A stretch of DNA of 64,000 nucleotides from Ostrinia nubilalis (taxonomy: Eukaryota; Arthropoda; Insecta; Lepidoptera; Crambidae): NCBI RefSeq assembly GCF_963855985.1, contig NC_087116.1, forward strand, positions 6,287,001 to 6,351,000, read 5' to 3'. A program made the translations under genes and the position numbers. Shown here in pieces: positions 19,373 to 30,600 of this stretch (positions are counted from its first letter, which is position 1; the number at the start of each line of letters is the position of its first letter). The notes beneath the pieces are model-generated. The model ran no database searches. It was not told the origin of the DNA and saw nothing but the letters and a program-made list of their open reading frames with translations.

Positions 19373-22185
19373 CTACAGCGAACTCCTAGAGTCTTTAGTC
19401 ATCTTCATACTTTTCAGATAATCGGATTCGTTATTAGAAGAATACACAGACGCGTGTGACATATGGATCAGCTCCACGTCTAAATTGGTACTGGACTTCT
19501 TGACACCAGGGTCTGAAGACGGCCCGTGCTTTGATTTTCTATGCAGCAACGAAAGGACATTCTTCACGACATTATTCTTAGATGTCTTACTCGAAACCTC
19601 CGAAGATACTGATGCAGCTTTACCCTCAATCGATTGGCTGGAAAACGAATATTTGGACAGATCTTCACCAGCCAGAAATATAAGACCGCGTTCCGACAAA
19701 AAATCGTCGATTGAGTCGTTCGAAAAAGCCGCCTGAGCACCTCTTTCTATAGACGGAACTGTACCTTTTTTGCTTTTGTCCGATCTGAAGATTCCTAGTT
19801 TTTTACTGTGCGTACTTGGTTTGAAGCCTGTCAAATTTGAATTGGCGTCCATGTTGTAGTTGTAGCTGTGACATTTTATTTCCTTCTCCGACGTTTCTCC
19901 CTGCATTTCGTCGTAGTCTTTCCCTTCCCTTCTCTCTCTGAGTCTACTATCTATCTTCCTAACTATACTTTTAACTATATGCCTCTTTTCTGGTTTAGGT
20001 TTGTGAGGTTTTTCATTTTCGAAATTGACTTTAGCACTGCTCTGCTTCCTTGATTGACTGCTAGAGTTTTGATAAGATGGTTCCCGAATAGATTCTATTG
20101 TATCATGTCTGTTTAGCTTTTCGTCTTCAGTAGTTATTTCTGGAATAGCTTCAGACTTCGCTGGCTTACTACTCCAGTCTCGCCTGGTCAGGCATTTCGA
20201 TAGAATATCATCAGACATGCTCATTTTAACGTTGTTTTTCCTCTCTTTCTGACATGCTTTGTAGCATTTGATTTTTTTGTCTATATTCGAGGATTCGCTG
20301 AAGTATTGGAACTCTGTGGTCTCTGTATCGATGTTGCTGGTGCAAATCAATGGTGTCGTCACTGAAGCATCTTGACGGTAGTTGAAGAACTTCCTAATGA
20401 CCTTCTTCTTGTGGCAGCCACCACATTTCTTTGATAAGCAGTAAATCATCATGCAAATCAAGAAGCATTGTATTGAAATGACTACACCGAACGCTATAAG
20501 TGTCAGTCTATTCGTGATGAAGTATTTGGTCATTAAAAACTTCAGACCCTTTTTCTTAATAGCTTCAAGTTTAGATGGGTCATACCTCAACTCAAAATCT
20601 TCGTTTGCCAGTTGAGAAATCTTCGAGAGAGCATCTTGAGATTTGTACAACTGTTTAAACGTATAATTCATAGGGACAGCTTGGTTTTGACTTTTAGTGT
20701 TTTTGATAATAAGAATATCTTTAGGTTTTCTTTCCTTATGTCTGGTTAGTTCTTTTATTAATTCAAGATCTTTACTTGAAACAGCTTTTCCATAAATGCA
20801 TTTATTCTTCTTCAAATCTAAAATGACGTTTGGCACTTCATCTTTGGAATCAGATACACAGCTTGGGACGTCTGTACACCTCTTTGTTTTGTTATCAAAA
20901 TACGGTCGTTTTCCATTGTAATAAGATTCGCAATCGACTGGTTTGCAATCGTTGAGTGGGTCTTCGTCTATTCGCTTACAAAGCGTCACATTATCCGGTA
21001 CCTCCATTGCCTGCTTTGTGTTCTTCAATCGTGTATCAAAAGGTATTTTGACAGTATCACGCATAGTCCCTCTCTGTCTGTTCTTAGGCTTGGAATCGAG
21101 ATAGACGATACAATGTCCTTTTCTTTCGAACGGATCAATTAACGGTGCTACTAACTTCAACGTTTTGGTTGTACCTTGAAAAGAAATAAAAGCTGTTACA
21201 AGATTACATTTATTTGGAGATGAATTTGTTGAAATAAATGCGTAAATAAAATTAAAACTACAAGATAAAGTTCATGCTGAAATGGCGTATGCTCAAATTT
21301 TGATAGGGAGGGACATATTAAATACTGAATTTTTAAGTCTTGAAGAGGAGTAACGCCCGTATTCACAAACATTACTATGAGGTCTCTCAGTGCGCGACGC
21401 ACAGGGTGACACACGAACCAATCACAGATCTATATTCAACGCTGTACGTTCGATTGGCTGCGCACTTACTTAAAGCAAGCATTATTATTTGTGAATACGG
21501 GTGATAGAAGATAGAGAACAAAAAATAATAATATAGAACTATAAACTGAATTCCTAAATAGGTATGTCTGGCAAAGATCGCTTCTGTGCCTAAATTGCGC
21601 CATTCCAAGTTTCCCATTGTAGTAACTGATTGTGTTTTATCAGCTTTCATGTGATGTTCACTAAATACTATCTCTCTATCTGATCTATTATGTTAGTGGC
21701 CATCAAGTTGTAGATCCTGGCTACACAGGAGTTGCATTCTACGGGACTATTCCCACCACTCGTTCCCACCGCTGCAACTCCTGTGTAGCCAGGATCTACA
21801 GCTTGACCGCCAATAACCCAACCAGCGAGACCAACCAAGAATGGTGGGGCGCGTCTTCCTGGATGAAACGATCTATACCTAAGGCAAGAATAAGCACGTA
21901 TGTACCTCCAGGGATAGTCTCCACACAGTCCCCGATCATTTCCACCACTTCACAGTCTTCTTCAGATTCCGTATCCAAACAGCACTGGTCCGGAGTCATC
22001 TCCACATTGAAATCCTCATCAGCAGTATTGTTGACATTAGCAAAAAACACCAAACCAGCCGCGCAAGGAGAAATGTTTTCAACCCCTTTATTTTCAACTA
22101 TCAAATCTTTGTTGCCGTTTGTGGATAATTCATCAAAATGCATAAAAAAAGTCATAATACATAAAAAATATTTGTAAAAAGACAT
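19373..22185 (-). CDS. Unrecognised single-pass membrane protein, two exons, 693 aa
   Basis: Exon 1 is 22185-21906 and exon 2 is 21174-19373. Splicing CCTGGAG|GTACAT to TTTTCAAG|GTACAA keeps the frame through a Gly codon. The ATG at 22185 opens a hydrophobic signal sequence (MSFYKYFLCIMTFFMHF). The ectodomain (to about residue 316) holds scattered cysteines, including DQCC and a dense set around CKRIDEDPLNDCKPVDC, plus NxT/NxS sites. One hydrophobic helix (about residues 317-340, LIAFGVVISIQCFLICMMIY) is followed by a CLSKKCGGCHKKK stop-transfer run and a ~350-residue Ser/Lys/Glu-rich, probably disordered cytoplasmic tail. The layout suggests a type I receptor- or adaptor-like protein. I do not recognise the family and found no kinase, phosphatase or adhesion domain. 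The gene is convergent with the microexon gene, with stop codons 748 bp apart. An extra upstream non-coding exon is possible. Confidence 0.85.
21354..21503. mobile_element. MITE family A (CCCGTATTCACAAAC ends)
   Basis: A complete copy with inverted GCCCGTATTCACAAAC / GTTTGTGAATACGGG ends in the intron of the membrane-protein gene. At least ten other copies occur in the window. Confidence 0.9.
21706..21860. repeat. Family C, inverted pair
   Basis: GTAGATCCTGGCTACACAGG at 21711 is mirrored at 21777-21800 around GGGACTATTCCCACC. It lies just downstream of the exon 1 donor of the membrane-protein gene. Confidence 0.7.
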
Positions 22186-22445
22186 CTGGGTAAGTTGGTA
22201 CAAATGACATGATTTATTGTCAATGATGACGTGATGAATGATCATCAGTCTTTGGGAATACCTATGGTTTATAGTTTGTGGACGTTCTAACCTCTATGGT
22301 TCTGTGATTCTCAAACTTTTCGGCGATACAACCCCCTTAGAGACTTAATTTTTTGATAGGTCTAGCGATTAACAGTCAGTGAGGTTAGGGAGCGGCACGA
22401 GAGGGGTGACATTGACATATTATGACGTGACAGAGCATACAAATA

Positions 22446-23382
22446 TAGATGACCTAAACTAAACTGTCCCACCAAACTCATTGACAGAGGGGCGCCACCA
22501 TCGTTCAACTGTGTAGTTTCCAACATGGCAAAAATCGGAACCAGCGATCCGGTATTAACGGTGGCGGGCGCCAATGTCACGGATAGGACAGTTCAGTAAA
22601 TTTTTTTATCTTACCTCTAACTGCCGGAACACAACAATGCTGTTAACATTGTTGTTATTAAATTGGGTCTATATCAGGGGTGGTCAGCTTGATTAGACCT
22701 ACTGTTTACTAACGAAACCCTGGGCGATCTAACACTTACTTACTTCTTGAAATCTTAAATGGAACAACATAGTTTAGTACACAATCATGTATAGTATTTT
22801 TTGCCGTGCCACGATCGACTGGACTAATATTCGCGATCGACCGGTTGGCCACCCCTGGTCTATATGAAGCATCTGAAGTGTCTTTGACGTTTGACGTCTC
22901 AAAAACCTCTATAGATGACCCACGCTGAACTGTCCCACCAAACTCATTGACAGAAGGGCGCCACCATCGTTCAACTGTATAGTTTCCAACATGGCAAAAA
23001 TCGGAACCAGCGATCCGGTATTGACTGTGGCGCCCCGCTGTCAATGTCACGGATAGGACAGTTCAGTAAATTGGGTCTATATCAGGGGTGGCCAACTTGA
23101 TTAGACATATTAAGATAGATCTTATTAAGATCTACTGTTTACTAACGAAACCATGAGCCCCGATTACGGTAATTTTTAACGTCAACAATCCAGACACGCT
23201 TCTCGATTCTGCGATACGATTGGTCGTTCAACAGCGTACGTCAGCTGTTTTGACCAATCGTATCGCAGAATCAGAAACGCGTCTGGATTGTAGACGTTAT
23301 AAAAGTTACCGTAATCGGGGCTCTGGGCGATCTAACACTTACATACTTCTTGAAATCTTAAATGGAACAGCATAGTTTAGAC
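22446..23382. repeat. Direct duplication of a ~300-bp non-coding segment
   Basis: 22446-22600 and 22912-23070 share ACTGTCCCACCAAACTCATT ... AATCGGAACCAGCGATCCGG ... GGATAGGACAGTTCAGTAAA. Their continuations 22661-22780 and 23070-23382 share TGGGTCTATATCAGGGGTGG and TCTTGAAATCTTAAATGGAA. The second is split by the MITE at 23155-23323, the first by about 60 bp of another repeat. Confidence 0.85.
23155..23323. mobile_element. 169-bp MITE, GAGCCCCGATTACGGTAA ends
   Basis: Inverted GAGCCCCGATTACGGTAA / TTACCGTAATCGGGGCTC ends and a palindromic interior. The uninterrupted paralogue at about 22725 shows the empty site. Confidence 0.9.
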
Positions 23383-23972
23383 CTATAGCCTCAAAATAGA
23401 TTTTTGGAGAATATTATTTTACTTTCAACACTGTTTTTAAACGTAAAAAAACAACATCTGCAATACACATTTTTATTAATGTATCATAAATTAAAAATAA
23501 TTATAAAATGGCATCTAAATTATTACTAATACAACTGAGCAAATCCTTTATTATTTATCACATATTGGTTTAATAAAAAATTCCAATCACCTATAAAACC
23601 TACGCTAGCGCCACTAGTATGAGTTTTGGGAAACTATTTATTTTATTAATAGTATTCATTTATTGCACATAAATAGGTACAACGTATATTATTAGGTACT
23701 ATGTACTAGCTACACTCAAAGTGTCAATGACTTAAAATTAGTGGCGCTAGGATCGAAAATTGTTTTATTTAATAAAATAAATTCACACAATAATGTTTTA
23801 AAATACAATTACTTAAATATTAAAGCATGTACAAACATGAGTCACCTTAGAAAGTTAAAAAAATATAAATAAGATTGAAAATAAAGTATGTCTAAAACAG
23901 TTATTTTGTAATAAAATTGTTCATACCAACAAAAGTACTACAACCTTATCGAATAAGTAAGTACTAAAGTCT
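23383..23972. other. AT-rich intergenic stretch, nothing recognised
   Basis: No exon or repeat arm supported. It lies between the membrane-protein gene (5' end) and the reductase gene (3' end). Confidence 0.4.
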
Positions 23973-24123
23973 AAAGCCCGGTATGTGAGCACGTAGAATT
24001 GACCCTGCGACGAGCGGCCGCAGTTAGTGTGCGAGCCCGATAGCAACATAATTACGCGCGAGCGATAAGGATGCGTAGCTTGGGGTCATGGGACAAAATT
24101 CTACATGCTCACAGACCAGACTA
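23973..24123. mobile_element. MITE family B
   Basis: Ends TGTGAGCACGTAGAATT and AATTCTACATGCTCACAGAC, with the left arm internally deleted. Confidence 0.8.
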
Positions 24124-24548
24124 TAGTACTTTGTATTATAGTACAAAGTCGAACTAAAGTTCAAATAAACTAAATACAAAGATTAAAAAAATAATATTGA
24201 GCCTCTTTTATAAAAGAAAGCACAGTTTTAAAAACAAGTGACGTATGGGTACAGACTTATTTACATCGATTGCAAAATTATATTAATTTAAATCTTGTAA
24301 TAATGATTATAAAGTTCAAAGTCCAACGTGAAAAGTTGTCATTTCTTGAAAAAATTGTGGTCTCTGGTTCTCAAACTTCAAAGAATTGCCCCCACAGGGC
24401 TTTAAGGAGTTCTTGAATATTTAACATAAATATCTATCTTTTAGTTCAGGCAGAAAAAAACTGCATTAGAAAGTTTGGGATTACAAATTGTAGCTCTATA
24501 GCAAAAATTTATACACAATAAAGTACATATTTAGCCCTGTACACACTG

Positions 24549-24554
24549 TTTATT
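24549..24554 (-). terminator. Candidate reductase polyadenylation signal
   Basis: AATAAA on the minus strand, about 98 nt beyond the stop codon at 24652. Confidence 0.45.
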
Positions 24555-24651
24555 ACAATTAACAAAAAATATCAATTGAATTTAAATACAACAGACCCTA
24601 AAACTGATTCAATAGAAGTCTTCAAACATTACCTTAAAACTTATGACTAAA

Positions 24652-27600
24652 TTAGAGAACTAAACTGAACATATAACCTAAAACCCCCCATAACAATCTT
24701 AAAACTCCTAATGATAAAAGACAGCAGAAGGTATAATGCAAGTAACGTAGCCTAGTATGTTTCGTGACACTTTTGGGAACAGTGTCCAGAGGATCTTTTA
24801 GGAGATACACCCTGATACCTCTGACGTAGCTGTAGAAATAATCGTTCCAGTTCAAATTCGACATATCGAAGTCGAAAAGGCGTTTGTCTGCGTCGCATAG
24901 CTCGCTGAACAGGTTTTGGGTGTTTCGATTGTAGAATTTCCACTGTTTTAGCGCGAAGTAAGCGAGCACTTCGGAGAATTTCGATATTTTCGTGTAGGCT
25001 TTTCTTAACCTGGAATAAAGAAAACGTTCAAATAATAATAATTTATTCACATGACCATAATCATCATCATCATCATCATCTCAGTCATAGGACGTCCACT
25101 GCTGAACATAGGCCTCCCCCAATGCTTTCCATGTTGCCCGGTTGGTAGCGGCCTGCTATGATCATATTGACCATAATTATTATACTAATATTATAAATGC
25201 GAAAATAACTCTGTCTTTCTGTCTGTGTCGCTTTCACGCCTAAACCACTGAACCGATTTTGATATTTGGCAAAGAGATAGTATGAGTCTCGGGAAAAGAT
25301 ATAGGATAGTTTTTATCCCATTTTTTGAAATAGGGACGCGCGCTATAAAGTTTTTCTGTCACATACAAAATTCGAAAAGTAGTTAAAAATAATGTTTACA
25401 AAATCGTCAAATATTACATTAAGAAATTAAAACAGAGGGGTTGGGTACAGTTTGAGAAACAGTTGCTGATGAAGGCATGGTAGAAATTGGGTAGAAAACG
25501 CCAGCGTTTTCTGTAGTTGTGATATTAGGGGTTATTTTTAACAAAAAATAACCTACTTATTATATCATTAAAAATATGTCCCGTTGACTGTAACTATAGG
25601 TCTAGCACTTCTGCTTGTGTCGTGCGGTCCTGTGCCGCTGTCATACCTCAAGCACTGACTGAGGCGCTAAAGTGAACTAAAGTCCGGTCGCCGAGTAGAT
25701 AGAATTTCGTCCAATGACTCCAAGCTACCTATCCTTATCGCTCGCGCGTAATTATATTGCTGTCGCGCTCGCACACTCACTGCGGCCGCCGGTAGCACAG
25801 CTTGGGGTCATTGGATGAAATTCTATCTGCTCGGCGACCGGATTTTAGTACCATAATGAAAAAAGAAGATACTCACATAGGCTTCTTCCCAATAAGCATA
25901 GCGATTCCGTCGATGATGTACGCTGGTAGCCAATGCAGAAAGAAGCAGTACATCGTGTAGAGCCACCTTGAAGCAGTCAGCCTGAACAGGTAGTAGTACA
26001 CCGCTTGACTCGGAGGCACGTCGAGACCGTTCGTTTCTGTGTACGACATGAACTTCTCTGTAACAAAATAAGTTTTATTAGAATCGTTAGCCGTGTGGTG
26101 ACGGCAGAGTAGAATACATTTGTCACCAACCCCTACTCTTCCCGCGGGTGTCGTAAGAGGCGACTTAGGGACTACACATCAAACAGAGAACGGGCAGCAG
26201 CGCTCTCTGACAAACATAAATCTTTTAAACTGCGCTCTCCAACCCGCCTGCCAAGCGTGGGGATTATGGCAAAACCCTCCACTATAGTGGAGGAGGCTCA
26301 TAGTCCAGCAGTGGACTGTAAAGGGCTGTTGATGATGAATCGCTACTTCTTCTTGTCGACCGACAACAAACCTACACAGCGTCCAGCCCAAAACTCAAAC
26401 AAGAATGGCGTACTCAGTACCCTTCATTAAATTTTCCTGCATGCAATTGTTTGTTTGTTGTTTGTTGTGCAGAATCCCTACTAATATTATAAATGCGGAA
26501 GTAACTCTATGTGTCTGTGTGGCTTTCACGCCTAAACCACTGAACCGATTTTGATGAATTCCCCCGGGACAAAATTGACCTTCATTGGTTGGGTTTTTGT
26601 GGCGGTCAAGCTGTAGATCCTGGCTACACAGGAGTTGCAGTGGTGGGAACGAGAGGTGAGAATAGTCCCGTTATGGCAGCGTCCAGCACTGACTAGCGCG
26701 TGTTGATACTTGTCGGCGCCGTTCAGCGCTTATCGGCGCGCGTTCATATATTTTCCTGCGCGGGTTACCGGTGCTTGACAGCGCTTATAAATTTCCAGCT
26801 TTCTTTCTGTATACGGCCTTAGGCAGTTCGATTATTTCAACATGTTTATTAAAAATAAGTTTACATACCCCATGTCAGTGGATTCTGTTCAGACGATACG
26901 TAGTTATACACAGGCGGCGGGAGATCCTGTGGCGGCGCGTCTTCATGGTTCCCAGGGTACTCCTTAGCCGTCTTCCAGGCGGTGGCAATACAGGCGTTCA
27001 CCACCATGTCCCCTGGAACCAAGTCGGCGATCGCTTTGGGATCGCAGTGGAGCGCGTGGAGGAGGCCTATGGCTGCTCCGACTACCACCTGGAAAAGAGG
27101 TTTAAATGGTTACTTAAGTATCATCATAATATGCTCTTAAGATAGGCCCCCTTAATTGATATTTATTATCCGTGGTGCATTTATGTTATTAAACCTTTGT
27201 TTCCTGTCATCCGCTTTGCAATGGAGGGAAGTCGAACCTTAATTTCGAACTCCTCCCATGTTCTTCTGATTAATTTTGTTGCGGGTCCAATGACAGTTTA
27301 ACTTTCCCCCGGGACAAACTTGGCCTTCACTGGTTGGGTTGTTGGCGGTCAAGCTGTAGATCCTGGCTACACAGGAGTTGCAGCGGTGGGATCGAGAGGT
27401 GGGAATAGTCCCGTTCTGTCATGTTTTTAGGTTTCATTACTATTAATAATGTTATACTTACACCAGTAGGTCCGTAGACGTTGTCGATCCACCCAGTCAC
27501 AGGTTCTTTCACTGTTGCAATAACTGTAAAAAGAAAAATTAAGCCATAGCGTCAAAAAGCACCAATCATTCTATCTATGGGGGAATAGTAGAGTTTGTAT

Positions 27601-30600
27601 CCAGACTTCTAAGTGATGATGATAATGATAATAATGACAGCGTCAATGATAAAATAATAAATAATAACGCGAAAGAAATAAGTAACTACACTCGACATCA
27701 AATAAATCGCACCTCCCGCGACAAACACTTTCAAAAAACAAAAAAATAAGATAGTTTCCTTCGTCCGTATTCACAAACTTTACTATGAGGTCTCACAGCG
27801 CACGTGGACGCAAAGAGTGACACACGAATCAATCACAAAGCTTTATTCAACGCTGTGCGTTCGATTTGCTGCTGCAAATAAGAAAGTATCGTTTGTGAAG
27901 TGAGTTTTTGACCAGGGGTGTCTTCAAAGAGATCATTCACAAAAATAATGATGACGATGATGATGATGAAAAAGTCCTTACCAATAGCGGGTCTGAAGAC
28001 TGCTACGGGCAGTCCCTTGGAGTATTCCATGATTATATTTTCTGCCACTGATTTGGTGTACGCGTACGTGTTTGGGAAGTCACCAAGTAACCTGAGAAAA
28101 ATAAAAATTATTGCAAAATTTGACATAAAATATTGGAAAAAGTTACAAAAACTTTTTGTCAGCACCAGCCGATATTATTTTGTCCCGAAGTGGTGATAGG
28201 GCAACGGGAATATTCCCAAATCGTTCCCCCCGCTGCAACTCCTGTGTAGCCAGGATCTACAGCTTGACCGCCAATAAAAACCCAACCTGTGAAGGTCTAG
28301 TTTGTCCCGGGGGAAAGTTAAACTGCGCTATCATACGAGGTTTATTAGAATAATTCCTTAGTCATGCATACTCAATAGAACATTACTACTTCAAATATTT
28401 TTATAAGTTTTATTCATTTAAATAACCCTTGAACTCTGATCAAGCAAGTCTATGTTGACTTGATTAATTTGAATAAAATAAATAGGTCTTCTTTAATATG
28501 GTAATTTATTCTACATCCTGATCTACGCGCTTAATGACATAATAATTTTGTATTAAAATTATAGGTAGGTAAACTTGTTGGTTTGTTATATACCTATTTA
28601 GACGGCAACAGTAGCCCAAAGTTGTTAGTGTCGGTCTGCTTTTAGACTAGGTGCAGACCACCGATTTTTAGTTGACCAATAGTTGGGCCCGATCTTAATT
28701 TGTGCGAAGAATCGGCCGATATCAAATCGGTGTAATGTGCGCACTTCCATACATGTCCGTGATTAAAATCTCGACCCAACTATCGGCCAACTAAAAGTCG
28801 GTGGTCTGCGCCTAGGCTAAATGATGGATACCACAATAGTCTATAGTCTGGTCTGTGAGCACGTAGAATTTTGTCCAATGACCCCAAGCTACCCATCCTT
28901 ATCGCTCGCACGTAATTATGTTGCCGTTGCGCTCGCACACTCACTGCGGGCGCCCGTCGCACAGTTGCGACAGCAATACAATTACGCGAGAGCGATAAGA
29001 ATGGGTAGCTTGGGGTCATTAGACAAAATTCTACGTGATCACAGACCGGGCTTTAGCAGTAGCGGGGTTCGATCGACCCCTCCTCGGATCTTGCTTCGGC
29101 AAATCCGACACCGACGCCATAAGGTTATTGTCGCTTAAATATAAATATCTGTTCGGTTTGGTTGGTGGTAGGGCTTGTTCTAAGTCCGCCTGGCTAGCTA
29201 CCACCATCTTAACTAAGTCTGTCGCCATAACAACAATGTTAACAGCATTGTTGTGTTCCGGCAGTTAGAGGTAAGATAGCTAGTTCCTCCGTGGATGAGG
29301 TTTCCGGGTGAAGCTCGCTTCCACCTTCGGCCTGATCGTCAATTACCATCAGGTGAGATACAGGCCAAGAGCTTCCTCGTTGTGGATAAAAAAAAAATCT
29401 TACCCTGGAGTGATGTTGTTGATGATTTTCTCATCCATGGTCTCGACCAGGTCGATGAGCTTGTCTCCAGGCATGATGCTGGTGTAAAACTTCTCGTCTA
29501 TCGTGTTGAGGGCGCAGTTACTGGAAAAGAAGCAGAAATTATTAATATCCTTACTATTTTTTATGCATTTGACCAGGCATGTATTTTACCACAATCGCAC
29601 CTGGTGTTAAGTGAGATACAGTCTAGAATATCTGCTCTATAGTGCCTATTCATGATCGTCTTGAAAAGAGCCGGATTATAGTTAGGTAATGTTCAGGAAA
29701 GACAGCAGCAGCCAGCGAATTCCAGTCCCTAGCTGTTCGCATTATAAAAAAGTTATCGAAACGCAGAAGTAATTATGTCTGTCTGTTACGCTTCCACGTC
29801 TAAACCACTGAACTGATTTTGATACACAGTTAAGTCAAAGGATATAGGATAGTTTTTTGCTCCAATTTTTGAAACAGGGACGCGCGCGATAATTTTTGTT
29901 GTGACAGACTTTCATACGAGCGAAGCCGCGGGCAAAAGCTAGTAATAAAAGAGGAACGAGACTAATCCCACCTCTCTTTCTCACTGCTGCAACTCCTGTT
30001 ATGGCAAGGATCTGCAGCATGACCTAACCAGTGAAGGTTGAGTAGTTCCGGGGATAGATTAAATGAATAAAGGAGGAGTTCGAAATCGTTCATTGAGGAA
30101 GTTCTGCAGTGATTGTCCTGTGGCTGAAATGATATTGGATTCCGAGTATTACCTGTAAGCAGTAGAAATGTGGACAACTGCCTTCAGCTTGCCACACGCT
30201 CTGGCCAGCTGGAAGATCTCCCTGGTGCCCCTGACGTTGATTTCCACAGCCGTCTTCAAGGGCTCGTCGAACCTGACGGTCGCTGCTCCATGGAAGATAA
30301 ATTCCACCTGCAATTATCCAGGTTTTAAATAACACGATGAGTCATCAATCAATCATTACCATCAGGTTATATAGTCTCCAATTCAGGAGGGTCCACTTTG
30401 CTCACCTTGATCACCCAGGTGATCAAAGTAGACTCCAGGCGACACTTTAGTGTCCTTTGATCACCTATGGATAAATCACCTAGGTGATTAAAGTGGACTT
30501 CTAGTCCACGGGTGATCAAAGGACACCAAGGTGTCGCATGGAGTCCATTTTGATCACCTGGGTGATCAAATCCAGGTAATCAAAGTGGAATAGACTTTCA

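Noticed and set aside
28780..29138. Overlapping frames on both strands with similar proteins
   Set aside because: Mirror images from the palindromic family B MITE.
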